Positions 14,812 to 24,130 of a stretch of DNA of 64,000 nucleotides are shown in pieces; positions within the stretch are counted from its first letter, which is position 1; the number at the start of each line of letters is the position of its first letter. Source of the DNA: Sphingomicrobium sp. (GTDB lineage: Bacteria > Pseudomonadota > Alphaproteobacteria > Sphingomonadales > Sphingomonadaceae); NCBI GenBank assembly GCA_030447545.1, contig JAUJOV010000006.1:1-64000 (forward strand), read 5' to 3'. The translations under genes were made by a program, and so were the position numbers. The notes below the pieces were generated by a model. The model worked only from the letters and a program-made list of their open reading frames with translations. It was not told where the DNA came from and did not search any database.

Positions 14812-15519
14812 TCAGCCTTCCTTGCGTGCTGCCAGCAGGAATTCGACATTGCCCTCGGGGCCGGTGATTGGACTTGGCGTCACACCGAGCACGTTCCACC
14901 CTTGGCTCCCAACCCATTCGGCGGCCGCGTCGCACACGCGCCGGTGAACCTTCGGGTGGCGGATGACCCCGCCCTTGCCGACCTCGTCCCGCCCCGCCTC
15001 GAATTGAGGTTTGACCAGCGCCACCAGCATCGCGCCGGGCCGGGCGAGGTTGAGCGGGGCTTGGAGCACCTTGGCGAGGCTGATGAAGCTCGCGTCGCAC
15101 ACGACCACGTCAACGGGCTCGGGGATGATGCCGGCGTCCAGGTGCCGGGCATTGGTCTGCTCGTGCACCACGACGCGCGGGTCCTGGCGCAGCTTCCAGG
15201 CGAGCTGGTTGGTGCCGACGTCGACCGCGTAAACCTTGGCCGCGCCGCGGCTCAGAAGCACGTCGGTAAAGCCGCCGGTCGAGCTGCCGACGTCGAGGGC
15301 GACTGCGCCGGTCACGTTGAATCCGAAGTGGTCGAGCCCGTGCGCAAGCTTGATCCCGCCGCGCGAAACCCACGGATGGTCCTTGCCCCGGACCTCGAGC
15401 GGCGCGTCCTCGGCGAGCATATCGCCGGGCTTGGCGAGCTTCCTCTCGCCCGAAAACACTGCACCGGCCATGATCAGCGCCTGAGCTTTTGTGCGGCTCT
15501 CCGCCAGTCCGCGGCTCAC
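14812..15519 (-). CDS. tlyA: TlyA family rRNA 2'-O-methyltransferase / hemolysin-like
   Basis: A protein of at least 235 residues with an N-terminal S4 RNA-binding domain and an FtsJ-like methyltransferase domain. The SAM-binding motif is VALDVGSSTGGFTDVL near residue 72, and the catalytic-type Lys region is VALVKPQFEAG. TlyA methylates cytidine 2'-OH in rRNA. The only legal start is GTG 15519, but the frame upstream codes for RADQLLV, the conserved first strand of the S4 domain, with no ATG, GTG or TTG before the dxs stop. The true start is thus unclear, and an indel at the dxs/tlyA junction is possible. Confidence 0.85.
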   Translation of the reverse strand: MSRGLAESRTKAQALIMAGAVFSGERKLAKPGDMLAEDAPLEVRGKDHPWVSRGGIKLAHGLDHFGFNVTGAVALDVGSSTGGFTDVLLSRGAAKVYAVDVGTNQLAWKLRQDPRVVVHEQTNARHLDAGIIPEPVDVVVCDASFISLAKVLQAPLNLARPGAMLVALVKPQFEAGRDEVGKGGVIRHPKVHRRVCDAAAEWVGSQGWNVLGVTPSPITGPEGNVEFLLAARKEG

Positions 15520-15545
15520 CAGCAGCTGGTCTGCCCTGACCTTGG

Positions 15546-17467
15546 TTACGCCCGCACCCCCTCGAATCCCGCACTGTTGACGCGCAGCGCCTTCAGGACG
15601 GTCTCGACGATGTGCGGCGCGTTGAGGCGGGCTTCGTCGTACTGCTTCTCGGGCTTGTCATGGTCGAGGAAGCGGTCGGGCAGGCGCATCGTGCGGAGCT
15701 TGAGGCCCGCGTCGACCAGCCCTTCGTCGCTGGCGAAGGTGAGGACGTGGGCGCCGAGGCCGCCGATCGCCGCTTCCTCGATCGTGACCGCCACCTCGTG
15801 CGTGGTCAGCAGCCGCCGGATCAGTTCCTCGTCGAGCGGCTTTGCGAACCTCAGGTCGGCGACGCTCGTCGAAAGGCCCATTGCATCGAGCTGGTCGGCT
15901 GCCTTCTCCGCCTCGGCAAGGCGCGTTCCAAGCGACAGGATCGCGACCTTCTTTCCCTGGCGGACGATCCGACCCTTGCCGATCTCGAGCGCGTGGGGCT
16001 GCTCGGGCAAGCCAATCCCCGCCCCTCGCCGCGCGGATAGCGCACCGCGCTCGGTCCGCTGTCGTGGAGCGCCAGGGTGTGGACCATGTGCACCAGCTCG
16101 GCCTCGTCGGCCGCGGCCATCACGACGAAGTTCGGCAGAGTGCACAGATAAGCAAGGTCGAACGAGCCCGCGTGCGTGGCACCGTCGGCGCCGACGAGCC
16201 CCGCCCGGTCCATCGCGAAGCGGACCGGCAGGTTCTGGATCGCGATGTCGTGGACCACCTGGTCATACGCGCGCTGGAGGAAGGTCGAATAGATGGCGCA
16301 GAACGGCCGGTATCCCTGCGCGGCGAGCCCGCCGGCGAAGGTCACCGCATGCTGCTCGGCAATGCCGACGTCGAACATGCGTTCGGGGAAGCTTTGCGCG
16401 AACTTGTCAAGCCCGGTCCCCGACGGCATGGCTGCAGTGATCGCCACCACCTTCTCATCGCGCGCGGCCTCGGCGGTCAGCGCCTTTGCGAACACCGATG
16501 TATAACTCGGCGGGCCCGCGGCCGCCTTCGCCTGGACGCCCGAGACCACGTCGAACTTGACCACGCCGTGATATTTGTCGGCCGCATTCTCGGCGGGCGC
16601 GTAGCCCTTGCCCTTGCGCGTGACGACATGGACCAGCATCGGCCCGACGTCGGCGTCGCGCACGTTCTCCAGCACCTCGACCAAAGCGTCGACGTCGTGC
16701 CCGTCGATCGGTCCGACATAATAGAAGCCGAGTTCGTCGAACAACGTGCCGCCGGTGATCAGCCCGCGCGCATATTCCTCCATTCGCCGCGCGGTGCGGT
16801 GAAGCGGCTCCGGCATCGCCCGGGCGAGCTTCTGAGCGAGCTTGCGGGGCGCGAGATATTTGTTCGAGCTTACGAGCCGCGCGAGCGAGTTGCGCATGCT
16901 TCCCACCGGCGGCGCGATCGACATGTCATTGTCGTTGAGGATGACGACCAGCCGGTTGCCCGTGGCCTCGGCATTGTTCATCGCCTCATAGGCCATTCCG
17001 GCGCTCATCGCGCCGTCGCCGATCACCGCGATCGCCTTGCCCGGAGCACCGGACAGCTTGTTGGCGATGGCAAAGCCCAGCGCGGCCGAGATCGAGGTCG
17101 AGCTGTGCGCCGCGCCGAACGGGTCGTACTCGCTCTCGGCGCGCCTGGTGAAGCCGCTGAGCCCCCCGCCCTGGCGCAGCGTGCGGATTCGCTCGCGCCG
17201 GCCAGTGACGATCTTGTGCGGATAGGCCTGGTGCCCGACATCCCAAACAAGCTTGTCTTGCGGCGTGTTGAACACATAGTGAAGCGCGACCGTCAGCTCG
17301 ACCACGCCGAGCCCCGCGCCAAGGTGGCCGCCGGTCACCGATACCGCCGAGATCACTTCCTGGCGCAACTCGTCGGCCAGCTGGCGAAGCTCGCTCCTGT
17401 CGAGCGCCCGCATGTCGGCGGGGACATGGACGCTGTCGAGCAAAGGCGTGTGCGGCCGGTCGGACAT
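15546..17467 (-). CDS. dxs: 1-deoxy-D-xylulose-5-phosphate synthase, frame changed near 16020
   Basis: Dxs condenses pyruvate with glyceraldehyde 3-phosphate using thiamine diphosphate, the first step of the MEP isoprenoid pathway. From ATG 17467 the frame covers the TPP-binding and central domains: [42 protein letters not shown]-like transketolase region and [15 protein letters not shown]. At about 16020, within a G-rich run after AVRYPRGEG, the sequence moves to the next frame, which continues [14 protein letters not shown] through the C-terminal transketolase domain to a stop at 15546. The total length suits a ~640-residue enzyme. Dxs is normally essential, so a one-base sequencing error is likelier than decay. 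Confidence 0.85.
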
Positions 17468-17541
17468 GGCGGCGCACTTACGCGCAAGCCGCCTGCCTGT
17501 CACCAATCGGGCGGTCATTTCAGCAATTGCTCAGGAAATGC

Positions 17542-18006
17542 TCAGCTGTCCCCGCAGTCGCCGCAGGTGCCGCGCACCTCGATCACCGGCCGCTGAGCCG
17601 AGAAGCCGGCCGATGCCGCCGCCTTCCTCACGCCCCCCGACAATGCATCGTCGTCGATGTGCTTCGCCTGACCGCACGTGTCGCAGATCAGGAAGATGCA
17701 GTCGTGGAGGCAATCCGGGTGGGCATTAGCGACATAGGCATTGGCGCTCTCGACCCGCCGCGCGAGGTTCGCTCCGACGAACAGGTCGAGGATTCGGTAA
17801 ACGCTGTTGGCGGCGACTCGGCGGCCCTGCCGCGCCGACACCGCTTCGGCGATGTCATAGGCGCTGGCCGGACGGTCGAACTCGGCGAGCGCCTCGAACA
17901 CCGCTTCGCGCATCCCCGTCCACTGCTCACCGCGCGCGACCAGCTGCCCGCGCGCCGCTTCCTTGAGCGAGTCGCCTTGGTGCACCTTGTGTTCGTGGGA
18001 GGTCAT
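17542..18006 (-). CDS. Fur family transcriptional regulator (Zur-like)
   Basis: A 154-residue metal-dependent repressor. The winged helix is near residues 35-95 (YDIAEAVSARQGRRVAANSV). The C-terminal part has a His/Cys-rich metal site (HPDCLHDCIFLICDTCG) and a second Cys pair CGDC at the very end, the CxxC...CxxC pattern that binds structural zinc. The paired location with a MerC-type transporter suggests zinc or another thiophilic metal as the signal, hence Zur-like rather than iron-sensing Fur. The ATG at 18006 matches the family start; the frame upstream is not conserved. Confidence 0.85.
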   Translation of the reverse strand: MTSHEHKVHQGDSLKEAARGQLVARGEQWTGMREAVFEALAEFDRPASAYDIAEAVSARQGRRVAANSVYRILDLFVGANLARRVESANAYVANAHPDCLHDCIFLICDTCGQAKHIDDDALSGGVRKAAASAGFSAQRPVIEVRGTCGDCGDS

Positions 18007-18064
18007 CGGGATCAGCTGGATAAACTCCGGGCGGCGTGCCCGCAAGCAAGCAGGAGCCTTAAGG

Positions 18065-18439
18065 CTAGTCCTCGGCGATGCGGTTGAGCTGGTGGCCGAG
18101 CGCAAGGATGGCGACGCCGACGACGGTGTAGAGCTCCTCCGAGCCGCCGTGCGGCAGGGTCAGCGCGCCGGCCATCACCCCAAGCCCGAGGCTGCCGATC
18201 GCGCTCGGCATCATGAAGCCATGCTCGACCAGCCCGCGGCCGAGAGCGAGCGCGCCCATCAGCATCGCAAGCACCAGGCCGACTTCATGGACCAGCGGGC
18301 TTCCGAGCAACCCGCCCGCAGCGGACAGCATCGCCAGAAGCACCGCGCTGGCGAGGCAGTGGACGAAGCATATCCCCGACAGGCCGATCGCCATCCGGTC
18401 GAGCCCGCTGGTGTGAAGCGCAATTGCCATGGCGGCCAT
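18065..18439 (-). CDS. merC: MerC domain-containing membrane protein
   Basis: A 124-residue inner-membrane protein of the MerC family with four hydrophobic segments. The pair of thiols in GICFVHC (first helix) is the metal-binding feature of MerC. Family members move mercuric or other soft metal ions; in sphingomonads a copy usually neighbours a Fur/Zur gene, as here, which argues for general metal traffic, not mercury resistance. No merA, merP or merT is nearby. A second ATG three codons in is possible. Confidence 0.8.
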   Translation of the reverse strand: MAAMAIALHTSGLDRMAIGLSGICFVHCLASAVLLAMLSAAGGLLGSPLVHEVGLVLAMLMGALALGRGLVEHGFMMPSAIGSLGLGVMAGALTLPHGGSEELYTVVGVAILALGHQLNRIAED

Positions 18440-18457
18440 ATAAACGCACGTCCGTCA

Positions 18458-18472
18458 GGTTACAACATCACA
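18458..18472. promoter_or_regulatory. Possible Zur/Fur-type operator between merC and ctaA
   Basis: The divergent region contains GGTTACAACATCACA, whose reverse strand reads TGTTGTAAC. This resembles one half of the alphaproteobacterial Zur box (TGTTATAATATAACA-like). It lies 19 bases upstream of the merC start. The match is partial and based on memory of the consensus. Confidence 0.25.
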
Positions 18473-18532
18473 TCCGCCGCAGCCTTCCCACATCTTGCCG
18501 CGCGCCAGCGCCCCGCCATATGGCCGGGACGC

Positions 18533-19581
18533 ATGGACTCGGCTCTCGCTTCGCCCGCCCGCACAAGCGCCGCAGAACGGCGGCCGCGGCCGCTCGCAAT
18601 CGCCAACTGGCTGCTGGCCGTCGCCGCGCTGGTGTTCCTGATGGTGGTCGTCGGAGGGATCACCCGCCTGACCGAGAGCGGACTGTCGATCACCGAATGG
18701 CGGCCGGTCAGCGGCGCGATCCCGCCGCTCACGCAGCAGGAGTGGGCCCAGGCGTTCGAGCTCTACAGGCAAACGCCCGAATATCGTGAGGTCAATGGCC
18801 CGGCGGGAATGGACCTTGCCGCCTTCAAGCGCATTTTCTTCTGGGAGTGGCTCCACCGGCTGCTTGGGCGGCTCGTCGGCCTCGCCTTCGCTCTCCCGCT
18901 GCTGTGGTTCGCTTATCTGCGCGCGATTCCCCGCGGCTATGGCTGGAAGCTCGTCGGCCTGCTCGTTCTTGGCGGAATGCAGGGCGCTCTGGGATGGTAC
19001 ATGGTGATGTCGGGCCTGGTCGACCGCACCGACGTCAGCCATTTCAGACTTTCGGCGCACCTGCTGCTCGCCTTTGCGATCCTCGGCGCCTTGGTCTGGA
19101 CCGCGCTCGACCTCAGGCGGGACCGGCCGGCGCGCCTCACCGGCGCCTCGGCGGCGGTGCTCGCGATCTCGGCATCCAGCTGCTCTACGGCGCCTGGGTC
19201 GCCGGGCTCGACGCCGGCCAGGTCGCCAACAGCTGGCCCGACATGCACGGCCGCTTCTTCCCCGAAGGCGTGGACTGGAGCCGCGGCGTTGCTCACTCGC
19301 TTGCCAACGACCCGTACCTGATCCACTTCGTCCACCGCTGGTGGGCGTGGATCGCCGTAGCAGCGCTCGTCATTTTCGCCCGCCGGATCCGCGCCCGCCC
19401 CGGCGGCCGCCCCGCCTCGGTCGCGATCCACTCGGCTTTCGGCGCGCAGATCGTGCTTGGAATCCTCACCGTGCTGACCGGCGTGGCGATCTGGCTCGCG
19501 GCGCTCCATCAGGCGGTGGGGGCCGTTCTCGTAGCCGTTTGCGCGTGGGGCGCGCATATCCTGGGGAGACGAGACGCATGA
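18533..19581 (+). CDS. ctaA: Heme A synthase (COX15/CtaA), frame changed near 19170
   Basis: CtaA oxidises the methyl group of heme O to make heme A for cytochrome c oxidase. It is an eight-helix membrane protein. The first frame begins at ATG 18533 and gives the signature GGITRLTESGLSITEW and the His-containing FFWEWLHRLLGRLVG. Near 19168-19171 the reading shifts and the second frame continues GIQLLYGAWVAGLDAGQVAN, with HFVHRWWAWIAV and ALHQAVGAVLVA supplying further heme-ligand His residues. The stop overlaps the cutA start (ATGA). The combined length of about 349 residues is normal. An indel is likely since the gene otherwise shows no decay. Confidence 0.85.
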
Positions 19582-19940
19582 GCGTGGTGTCGGTCTATTG
19601 CATCTTTGCCGATGCGGACGAGGCCGAGCGGATCGGCCGCGCAGTCGTCGAAGAGCGGCTCGCCGCGTGCATCAACATCCTGGGCGACTGCCGCTCGATC
19701 TATCGCTGGCAGGGCGCGATCGAGACCGCGACGGAGGTGCCGGCGATCCTCAAGACCAGTGCCGAGCAGGCGGACGCGCTCATCGCGCGAGTCGCTGCGC
19801 TCCACAGCTACGACGTGCCCTGCATCACCGTCTGGCCGATCGACAAATTGCTGTTGAGCTACGCCCAGTGGGTGGAAAGCGAGGCCGACGGTGCCGCGAC
19901 CCTGGTCGCCGGAGTGCGGGCAGGTCGGACGAACATCTAG
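19578..19940 (+). CDS. cutA: Divalent cation tolerance protein CutA
   Basis: A 120-residue CutA-type trimeric protein. The visible family pattern is VYCIFADADEAERIGRAVVE, then ERLAACINI with the conserved Cys and YRWQGAIE, and the C-terminal VPCITVWPI. CutA binds copper and other divalent cations but its physiological role is debated. The start overlaps the ctaA stop by four bases, so the two are co-translated; heme A synthesis and copper handling both serve cytochrome oxidase, which may explain the pairing. Confidence 0.9.
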   Translation: MSVVSVYCIFADADEAERIGRAVVEERLAACINILGDCRSIYRWQGAIETATEVPAILKTSAEQADALIARVAALHSYDVPCITVWPIDKLLLSYAQWVESEADGAATLVAGVRAGRTNI

Positions 19941-19944
19941 TCAT

Positions 19945-20454
19945 TCAGTCCTGCTGTCCGCCCAGTGCGGCGCCGATCTGCGAGATTGGCCCGGCAAGCG
20001 CCTGCTCGACGATCCCGAAGCTGATCGCGCCCATCCCAGCAGCAGCCATGACCAGGAAGGTGAATTCCATCGCCCGCCCGGCAAGCCTGCTCGTGTCGTG
20101 GCGCTGCGCGGCGCATGCCGCCGGGCGGCGCGGGATCGCTGGTGCGCCGGCTTGCGGCTCGCGCTCGCCTGCGGCGGTGGGCTCGCTCAGCAGCCCCTCG
20201 ATCCAGATCGGATCCTGCGAGAAGAGGCCCGCTCGGTGGCCCCTGGTCCACATCACGCGGGCAACGACGACGACCGGACCACGGCACACTTCGACGTAAG
20301 TCCCACGCGGCGGCGGGTCGGGCGCCTGGATGCCGAGCCCGCGCCTCGAAATGTTCAGCACGCACACACTGGACCAGGATCCGCCGCAGCGCATCCGGGC
20401 GGAGACCATGACCTTCTGCCGCTCCTCGCGTGGCTTCACCGGGCACGGTCCCAA
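19945..20454 (-). CDS. PilZ domain-containing protein
   Basis: A protein of about 169 residues with an N-terminal PilZ domain: VCVLNISRRGLGIQAPD carries the N-x-S-x-x-G motif and the following beta-strands (GTYVEVCRGPVVVVARVMW) complete the barrel. The Arg motif that normally precedes it is irregular (REERQK), so c-di-GMP binding is uncertain. A short hydrophobic helix occurs near the C-terminus (EFTFLVMAAAGMGAISFGIV), suggesting membrane association. The gene is convergent with cutA, with only four bases between stops. Confidence 0.75.
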   Translation of the reverse strand: MGPCPVKPREERQKVMVSARMRCGGSWSSVCVLNISRRGLGIQAPDPPPRGTYVEVCRGPVVVVARVMWTRGHRAGLFSQDPIWIEGLLSEPTAAGEREPQAGAPAIPRRPAACAAQRHDTSRLAGRAMEFTFLVMAAAGMGAISFGIVEQALAGPISQIGAALGGQQD

Positions 20455-20704
20455 CGCGCCGCCACTCCCCCATCGGCGTGACTTCCCGCGTGCCTCCCGG
20501 CTAAGCAGCGCCGCCCATCCGGAGGCTTAAACATTCCTCCGATGTGGAGCGTCTTGCGCGCGTCCGGGCTACGACCGGTATCATTTTACCCGCCGCCAAT
20601 GGCCCGGATTTGCTTGACGAATTCGGCGACTACTGCCATTGGGGCGGCCGCGGCGCTGCTCTCGGAGCGGCGCCTTATTCCTTCAGACAAGAGGCAGACA
20701 GGCC

Positions 20705-21184
20705 ATGAAGGCGCTGATGAAGACGACCAGGTCGGCACGCCCGGCCGACGTCGAGAAGAAATGGCATCTGATCGATGCCGACGGGCTGGTTGTCGGCCGC
20801 GTCGCGACGATCATCGCCAACCTGCTGCGCGGCAAGCACAAGCCGATCTTCACGCCGCACGTCGACTGCGGCGACCATGTCGTGGTGATCAACGCCGACA
20901 AGGTGCGCTTCACCGGCCGCAAGCTCGACCAGAAGGTCTATTACAAGCACACCGGCTTTGCGGGCGGGATCAAGGGCGTGACCGCGGGCAAGGTGCTCGA
21001 CGGCCGCTTCCCCGAGCGCGTGCTTGAGAAGGCCGTCGAGCGGATGATCCCGCGCGGGCCGCTCGGCCGGCAGCAGATGCGCAACCTGCACCTCTACAAC
21101 GGCACCGAGCATCCGCACGGCGGCCAGGACCCGCAGGTCCTCGACGTCGCGGCCATGAACCGCAAGAACAAGGTGGGCGCCTAA
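20705..21184 (+). CDS. rplM: 50S ribosomal protein L13
   Basis: A 159-residue L13 protein. Conserved segments are [49 protein letters not shown] and [15 protein letters not shown]13 binds 23S rRNA early in 50S assembly. ATG 20705 lies shortly after an AGAGGCAG-type ribosome binding site; the frame upstream is not conserved. It is followed without a gap by rpsI, the standard bacterial rplM-rpsI operon. Confidence 0.95.
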   Translation: MKALMKTTRSARPADVEKKWHLIDADGLVVGRVATIIANLLRGKHKPIFTPHVDCGDHVVVINADKVRFTGRKLDQKVYYKHTGFAGGIKGVTAGKVLDGRFPERVLEKAVERMIPRGPLGRQQMRNLHLYNGTEHPHGGQDPQVLDVAAMNRKNKVGA

Positions 21185-21718
21185 ATGTCCGATACACGCG
21201 AATCCATTGCCGACCAGCTGGGCGCGACCCCGGCTCCGCCTCCCGCCCCTGCCGAAGAGGCTGAGGCCGAAACTCCGGCGGCTCCTCCGCCGGCCGAGGC
21301 TGCGCCGCTCCGCGAGCGGCAGCTCGACAAGTTCGGCCGCGCCTATGCGACCGGGCGCCGCAAGGACGCCGTCGCGCGCGTCTGGCTCAAGCCGGGCTCG
21401 GGCCGGATCGAGGTCAACGGCCGCGACCAGGACGTCTATTTCGCTCGTCCCACGCTTCGCCTGGTGATCAACCAGCCGTTCGACGTGGCCGAGCGCCGCG
21501 GCCAGTATGACGTGGTCGCGACGGTCAAGGGCGGCGGCCTTTCAGGCCAGGCAGGAGCAGTCAAGCACGGCATCGCCCAGGCGCTGACCCGCTTCGAGCC
21601 CGCGCTTCGCACCGCGGTCAAGCAGGCGGGCTTCCTCACCCGCGACCCGCGCGTGGTCGAGCGCAAGAAGTACGGCCGGGCCAAGGCACGCCGGTCATTC
21701 CAGTTTAGCAAGCGCTAG
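21185..21718 (+). CDS. rpsI: 30S ribosomal protein S9
   Basis: A 177-residue S9. The conserved core starts at about residue 48 ([20 protein letters not shown]) and ends with the basic tail [18 protein letters not shown], which reaches the ribosomal P site. The first ~45 residues form an Ala/Pro/Glu-rich extension that is absent in enterobacterial S9 but common in this group. The start codon directly follows the rplM stop. Confidence 0.95.
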   Translation: MSDTRESIADQLGATPAPPPAPAEEAEAETPAAPPPAEAAPLRERQLDKFGRAYATGRRKDAVARVWLKPGSGRIEVNGRDQDVYFARPTLRLVINQPFDVAERRGQYDVVATVKGGGLSGQAGAVKHGIAQALTRFEPALRTAVKQAGFLTRDPRVVERKKYGRAKARRSFQFSKR

Positions 21719-21742
21719 GCCGCACAACCCATTCGTCACGCG

Positions 21743-21772
21743 AAGGGCGGTCCGGTTCCGGGCTGCCCTTTT
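21743..21772 (+). terminator. Intrinsic terminator of rplM-rpsI
   Basis: Hairpin with AAGGGC on the left and GCCCTT on the right around a GC-rich inner stem, followed by TTT. It starts 25 bases after the rpsI stop codon. Confidence 0.7.
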
Positions 21773-21804
21773 GCCATGCGCTCGGCAACCGGTAGAGGGG
21801 AGCG

Positions 21805-22989
21805 ATGACCGACGACCGCAAGCGCCCGGATACACGCCTCATCCACGGCGGCCGCCGCAAGGAGTGGCTTCGCGGAATGGTCAACGTGCCGGTCTCGCGC
21901 ACCTCGACGGTGCTGTTTGACAGCGTCGCGGATCTGCACGCGGGCTACCCGCCCGAGGACGGGCGCCTGAGCTACGGCCGCAATGGCACCTGGACCCAAT
22001 GGTCGCTCGCTGAAGCGCTGACCGAACTCGAGCCCGGAGCTGCCGGCACGCGGCTGCTGCCGTCGGGCTCCGCCGCGGTGTCGATCGCTTTGACCTCGGT
22101 TCTCGCCCCCGGCGACGAGCTACTGATGGTCGACAGCGCCTATGCGCCGACCCGCCTGTTCTGCGACCGCGAATTGAAGCGCCTCGGCATCGCCACGCGC
22201 TACTACGACCCGCTCGCCACGCCCGACGAGATCGACGCGCTGATCGGCGAGAAGATCCGCGCAATCTTCATGGAAAGCCCCGGCTCCCTCACCTTCGAGG
22301 TACAGGACGTGCCCGGCATTTGCGCGATGGCGCGGAGCCGCGGCGTCACCACTTTGCTCGACAACACCTGGGCGACGCCGCTCTTCTTCCCGGCGATCGA
22401 GCAGGGCGTCGACCTCGCGATCCTCGCCTGCACCAAATATGTTTCCGGCCATTCGGACGTGATGATGGGGTCGGTCACTGCCGCCCCGAGGCACTGGGAG
22501 CGGCTGAGGCGGACCGCGAGCGCGTTCGGCCAATATGTAAGCCCCGACGACGCCTATCTCGTCGCGCGCGGGCTGCGCACGCTCTCGGTGCGCCTGCGCC
22601 GGCACGAGGAGAACGCGCTCAAGGTCGCGCGCTGGCTCAAGGACCAGCCGCAGGTCGCGCGAGTGCTTCACCCCGCGCTCGAGGAATGCCCCGGCCACAG
22701 CTTGTGGAGCCGCGGTTTCGCCGGCGCGTCGGGCCTGTTCTCCTTCGCTCTTCGCGGCGGCGACAAAGCCGCGCGCGACGCACTTATCGACAGCCTCGAG
22801 CTGTTCGGCATCGGCTTCAGCTGGGGCGGGTTCGAAAGCCTCGCCGCCCCCGCCGACCCGCAGCCGGTGCGCACCGCGACCAGCCGCGACTTCGGCGGTG
22901 CGCTCGTGCGCCTCCACATCGGCCTTGAAGACCCGGACGACCTGATAGGAGACCTCGCCCGGGCACTGGCGGAATACCGGCCGGCCTGA
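21805..22989 (+). CDS. metC: Cystathionine beta-lyase
   Basis: A 394-residue Cys/Met metabolism PLP-dependent enzyme. It splits cystathionine to homocysteine, pyruvate and ammonia in methionine synthesis. The PLP Lys is in ACTKYVSGHSDVMMG near residue 212. The N-terminal TRLIHGG and YGRNGTWTQWSL are typical of the MetC branch, and FEVQDVPGICAMAR fits too. Cystathionine gamma-lyases are close relatives, but the WSL variant and C-terminal GGFESL suit beta-lyase. The gene is intact and follows the ribosomal terminator. Confidence 0.9.
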   Translation: MTDDRKRPDTRLIHGGRRKEWLRGMVNVPVSRTSTVLFDSVADLHAGYPPEDGRLSYGRNGTWTQWSLAEALTELEPGAAGTRLLPSGSAAVSIALTSVLAPGDELLMVDSAYAPTRLFCDRELKRLGIATRYYDPLATPDEIDALIGEKIRAIFMESPGSLTFEVQDVPGICAMARSRGVTTLLDNTWATPLFFPAIEQGVDLAILACTKYVSGHSDVMMGSVTAAPRHWERLRRTASAFGQYVSPDDAYLVARGLRTLSVRLRRHEENALKVARWLKDQPQVARVLHPALEECPGHSLWSRGFAGASGLFSFALRGGDKAARDALIDSLELFGIGFSWGGFESLAAPADPQPVRTATSRDFGGALVRLHIGLEDPDDLIGDLARALAEYRPA

Positions 22990-23003
22990 CGTTAACCTCG
23001 GCT

Positions 23004-24032
23004 TTGCCCGCGCCTGTCATCACGGCAGGCGTGGAAAGCTATCGGCCGGAGCTTGATGGATTGCGCGCGATCGCCGTGCTGGCGGTCGTCCTGTTCCATG
23101 CGTCCGGCAGCGGCCCGGTGTCGGGCGGCTTTGTCGGAGTTGATCTGTTCTTCGTGCTGTCGAGCTTCCTGATCACCTCGATCCTGGCGAGCGAGTGGCG
23201 GGAGACCGGCACGCTCGAGCTCAAGCGTTTCTACTGGCGCCGCGCGCTTCGCCTCACGCCGCCGCTGCTCCTGCTCCTGTGCGCCTATGTCGTGATTGCG
23301 CCGCTCGTCTGGCCCGCCCACGCCCACGCCCACGCCCGCGACGCATTGCTCACGGGGCTGTACCTCAGCGACTATAGCTATGCCCTGTTCGAGGCTCCGC
23401 TGTACCTCAGGCACAGCTGGTCGCTTGCAGTCGAAGAGCATTTCTACCTGATCTGGCCGCTGCTGCTCGTCCCGATGCTGAAGAGCCGTCGGCCGCTCAT
23501 TTGGCTGGCGGCGGGCTTCCTTGTCCTGACTCTCTGGCGGACGCTCCAGGCGGGCGATCCCGTTCAGAGCTACTACCGCTTCGATACTCATGCGACTGGC
23601 CTGGTGCTCGGCGCGATCCTCTATTTTTCAGGGCTGCGGTTCGGGCCTCTCGCCGGCTTCACAGCGCTCGGCGCGTTCGGCGTGATCATGGTCACGGGTC
23701 ACTTCCAGGCCGCGGCCGCCTTCATGCCCCCGGCTGAGCTTGCCGCTTTCGTCCTGATCGGCGCCTCGGCGAGCCTGCACTTCCTGCGCACGCCGGCCCT
23801 CGTGTGGCTCGGCAAGCTCTCGTACGGGATCTACTTGTGGCATTTTCCGATCGCGCTCGCGCTGCGCGACGATCTCGGTTTCGCCGCCACCGCCGCGTTG
23901 AGCCTCTCGCTGTCGGTCGGAGCGGCCGCGATCTCCTATCACACGGTCGAGACGTGGGCCCGGCGGGTCAAGTGCGGTGCTGGCGCTCGTTGCTCGCCAG
24001 TCCCCCGGACCGGCTGCGCGACGAGCGGGTAG
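23004..24032 (+). CDS. Acyltransferase family 3 membrane protein (OafA/YrhL-like)
   Basis: A 342-residue multi-pass membrane acyltransferase. The family signature YRPELDGLRAIAVLAVVLFH is at the N-terminus, VGVDLFFVLSSFLIT follows, and WSLAVEEHFYLIWPLLL comes near residue 140. Such enzymes transfer acyl groups to sugars of lipopolysaccharide or other cell-surface glycans. The start is TTG 23004. The last 25 residues are Cys/Arg-rich, unlike the family, and the stop overlaps the opposite-strand tRNA-Gly by nine bases. The natural C-terminus has therefore probably been altered by a late frame change. Confidence 0.8.
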   Translation: MPAPVITAGVESYRPELDGLRAIAVLAVVLFHASGSGPVSGGFVGVDLFFVLSSFLITSILASEWRETGTLELKRFYWRRALRLTPPLLLLLCAYVVIAPLVWPAHAHAHARDALLTGLYLSDYSYALFEAPLYLRHSWSLAVEEHFYLIWPLLLVPMLKSRRPLIWLAAGFLVLTLWRTLQAGDPVQSYYRFDTHATGLVLGAILYFSGLRFGPLAGFTALGAFGVIMVTGHFQAAAAFMPPAELAAFVLIGASASLHFLRTPALVWLGKLSYGIYLWHFPIALALRDDLGFAATAALSLSLSVGAAAISYHTVETWARRVKCGAGARCSPVPRTGCATSG

Positions 24033-24094
24033 CGGGAATCGAACCCGCGCGTTCAGCTTGGGAAGCTGACAGGCTGCCACTACATCATACCCGC
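24024..24094 (-). tRNA. tRNA-Gly (anticodon CCC)
   Basis: Minus-strand cloverleaf with acceptor GCGGGTA/TACCCGC, anticodon stem TCAGC/GCTGA with loop TTCCCAA (anticodon CCC), and T-arm GGGTTCGATTCCC. The 3' CCA is not encoded. Length 71 bases. Confidence 0.88.
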
Positions 24095-24130
24095 GGCCGC
24101 GCCACGAATTAGGTACTGCGCCGCTTTGCG

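Noticed and set aside
14902-17596. Two overlapping plus-strand frames of more than 500 codons
   Set aside because: They are shadows of tlyA and dxs on the minus strand.
18065-18439. Mercury resistance operon
   Set aside because: Only a MerC-type gene is present; merR, merA, merT and merP are absent.
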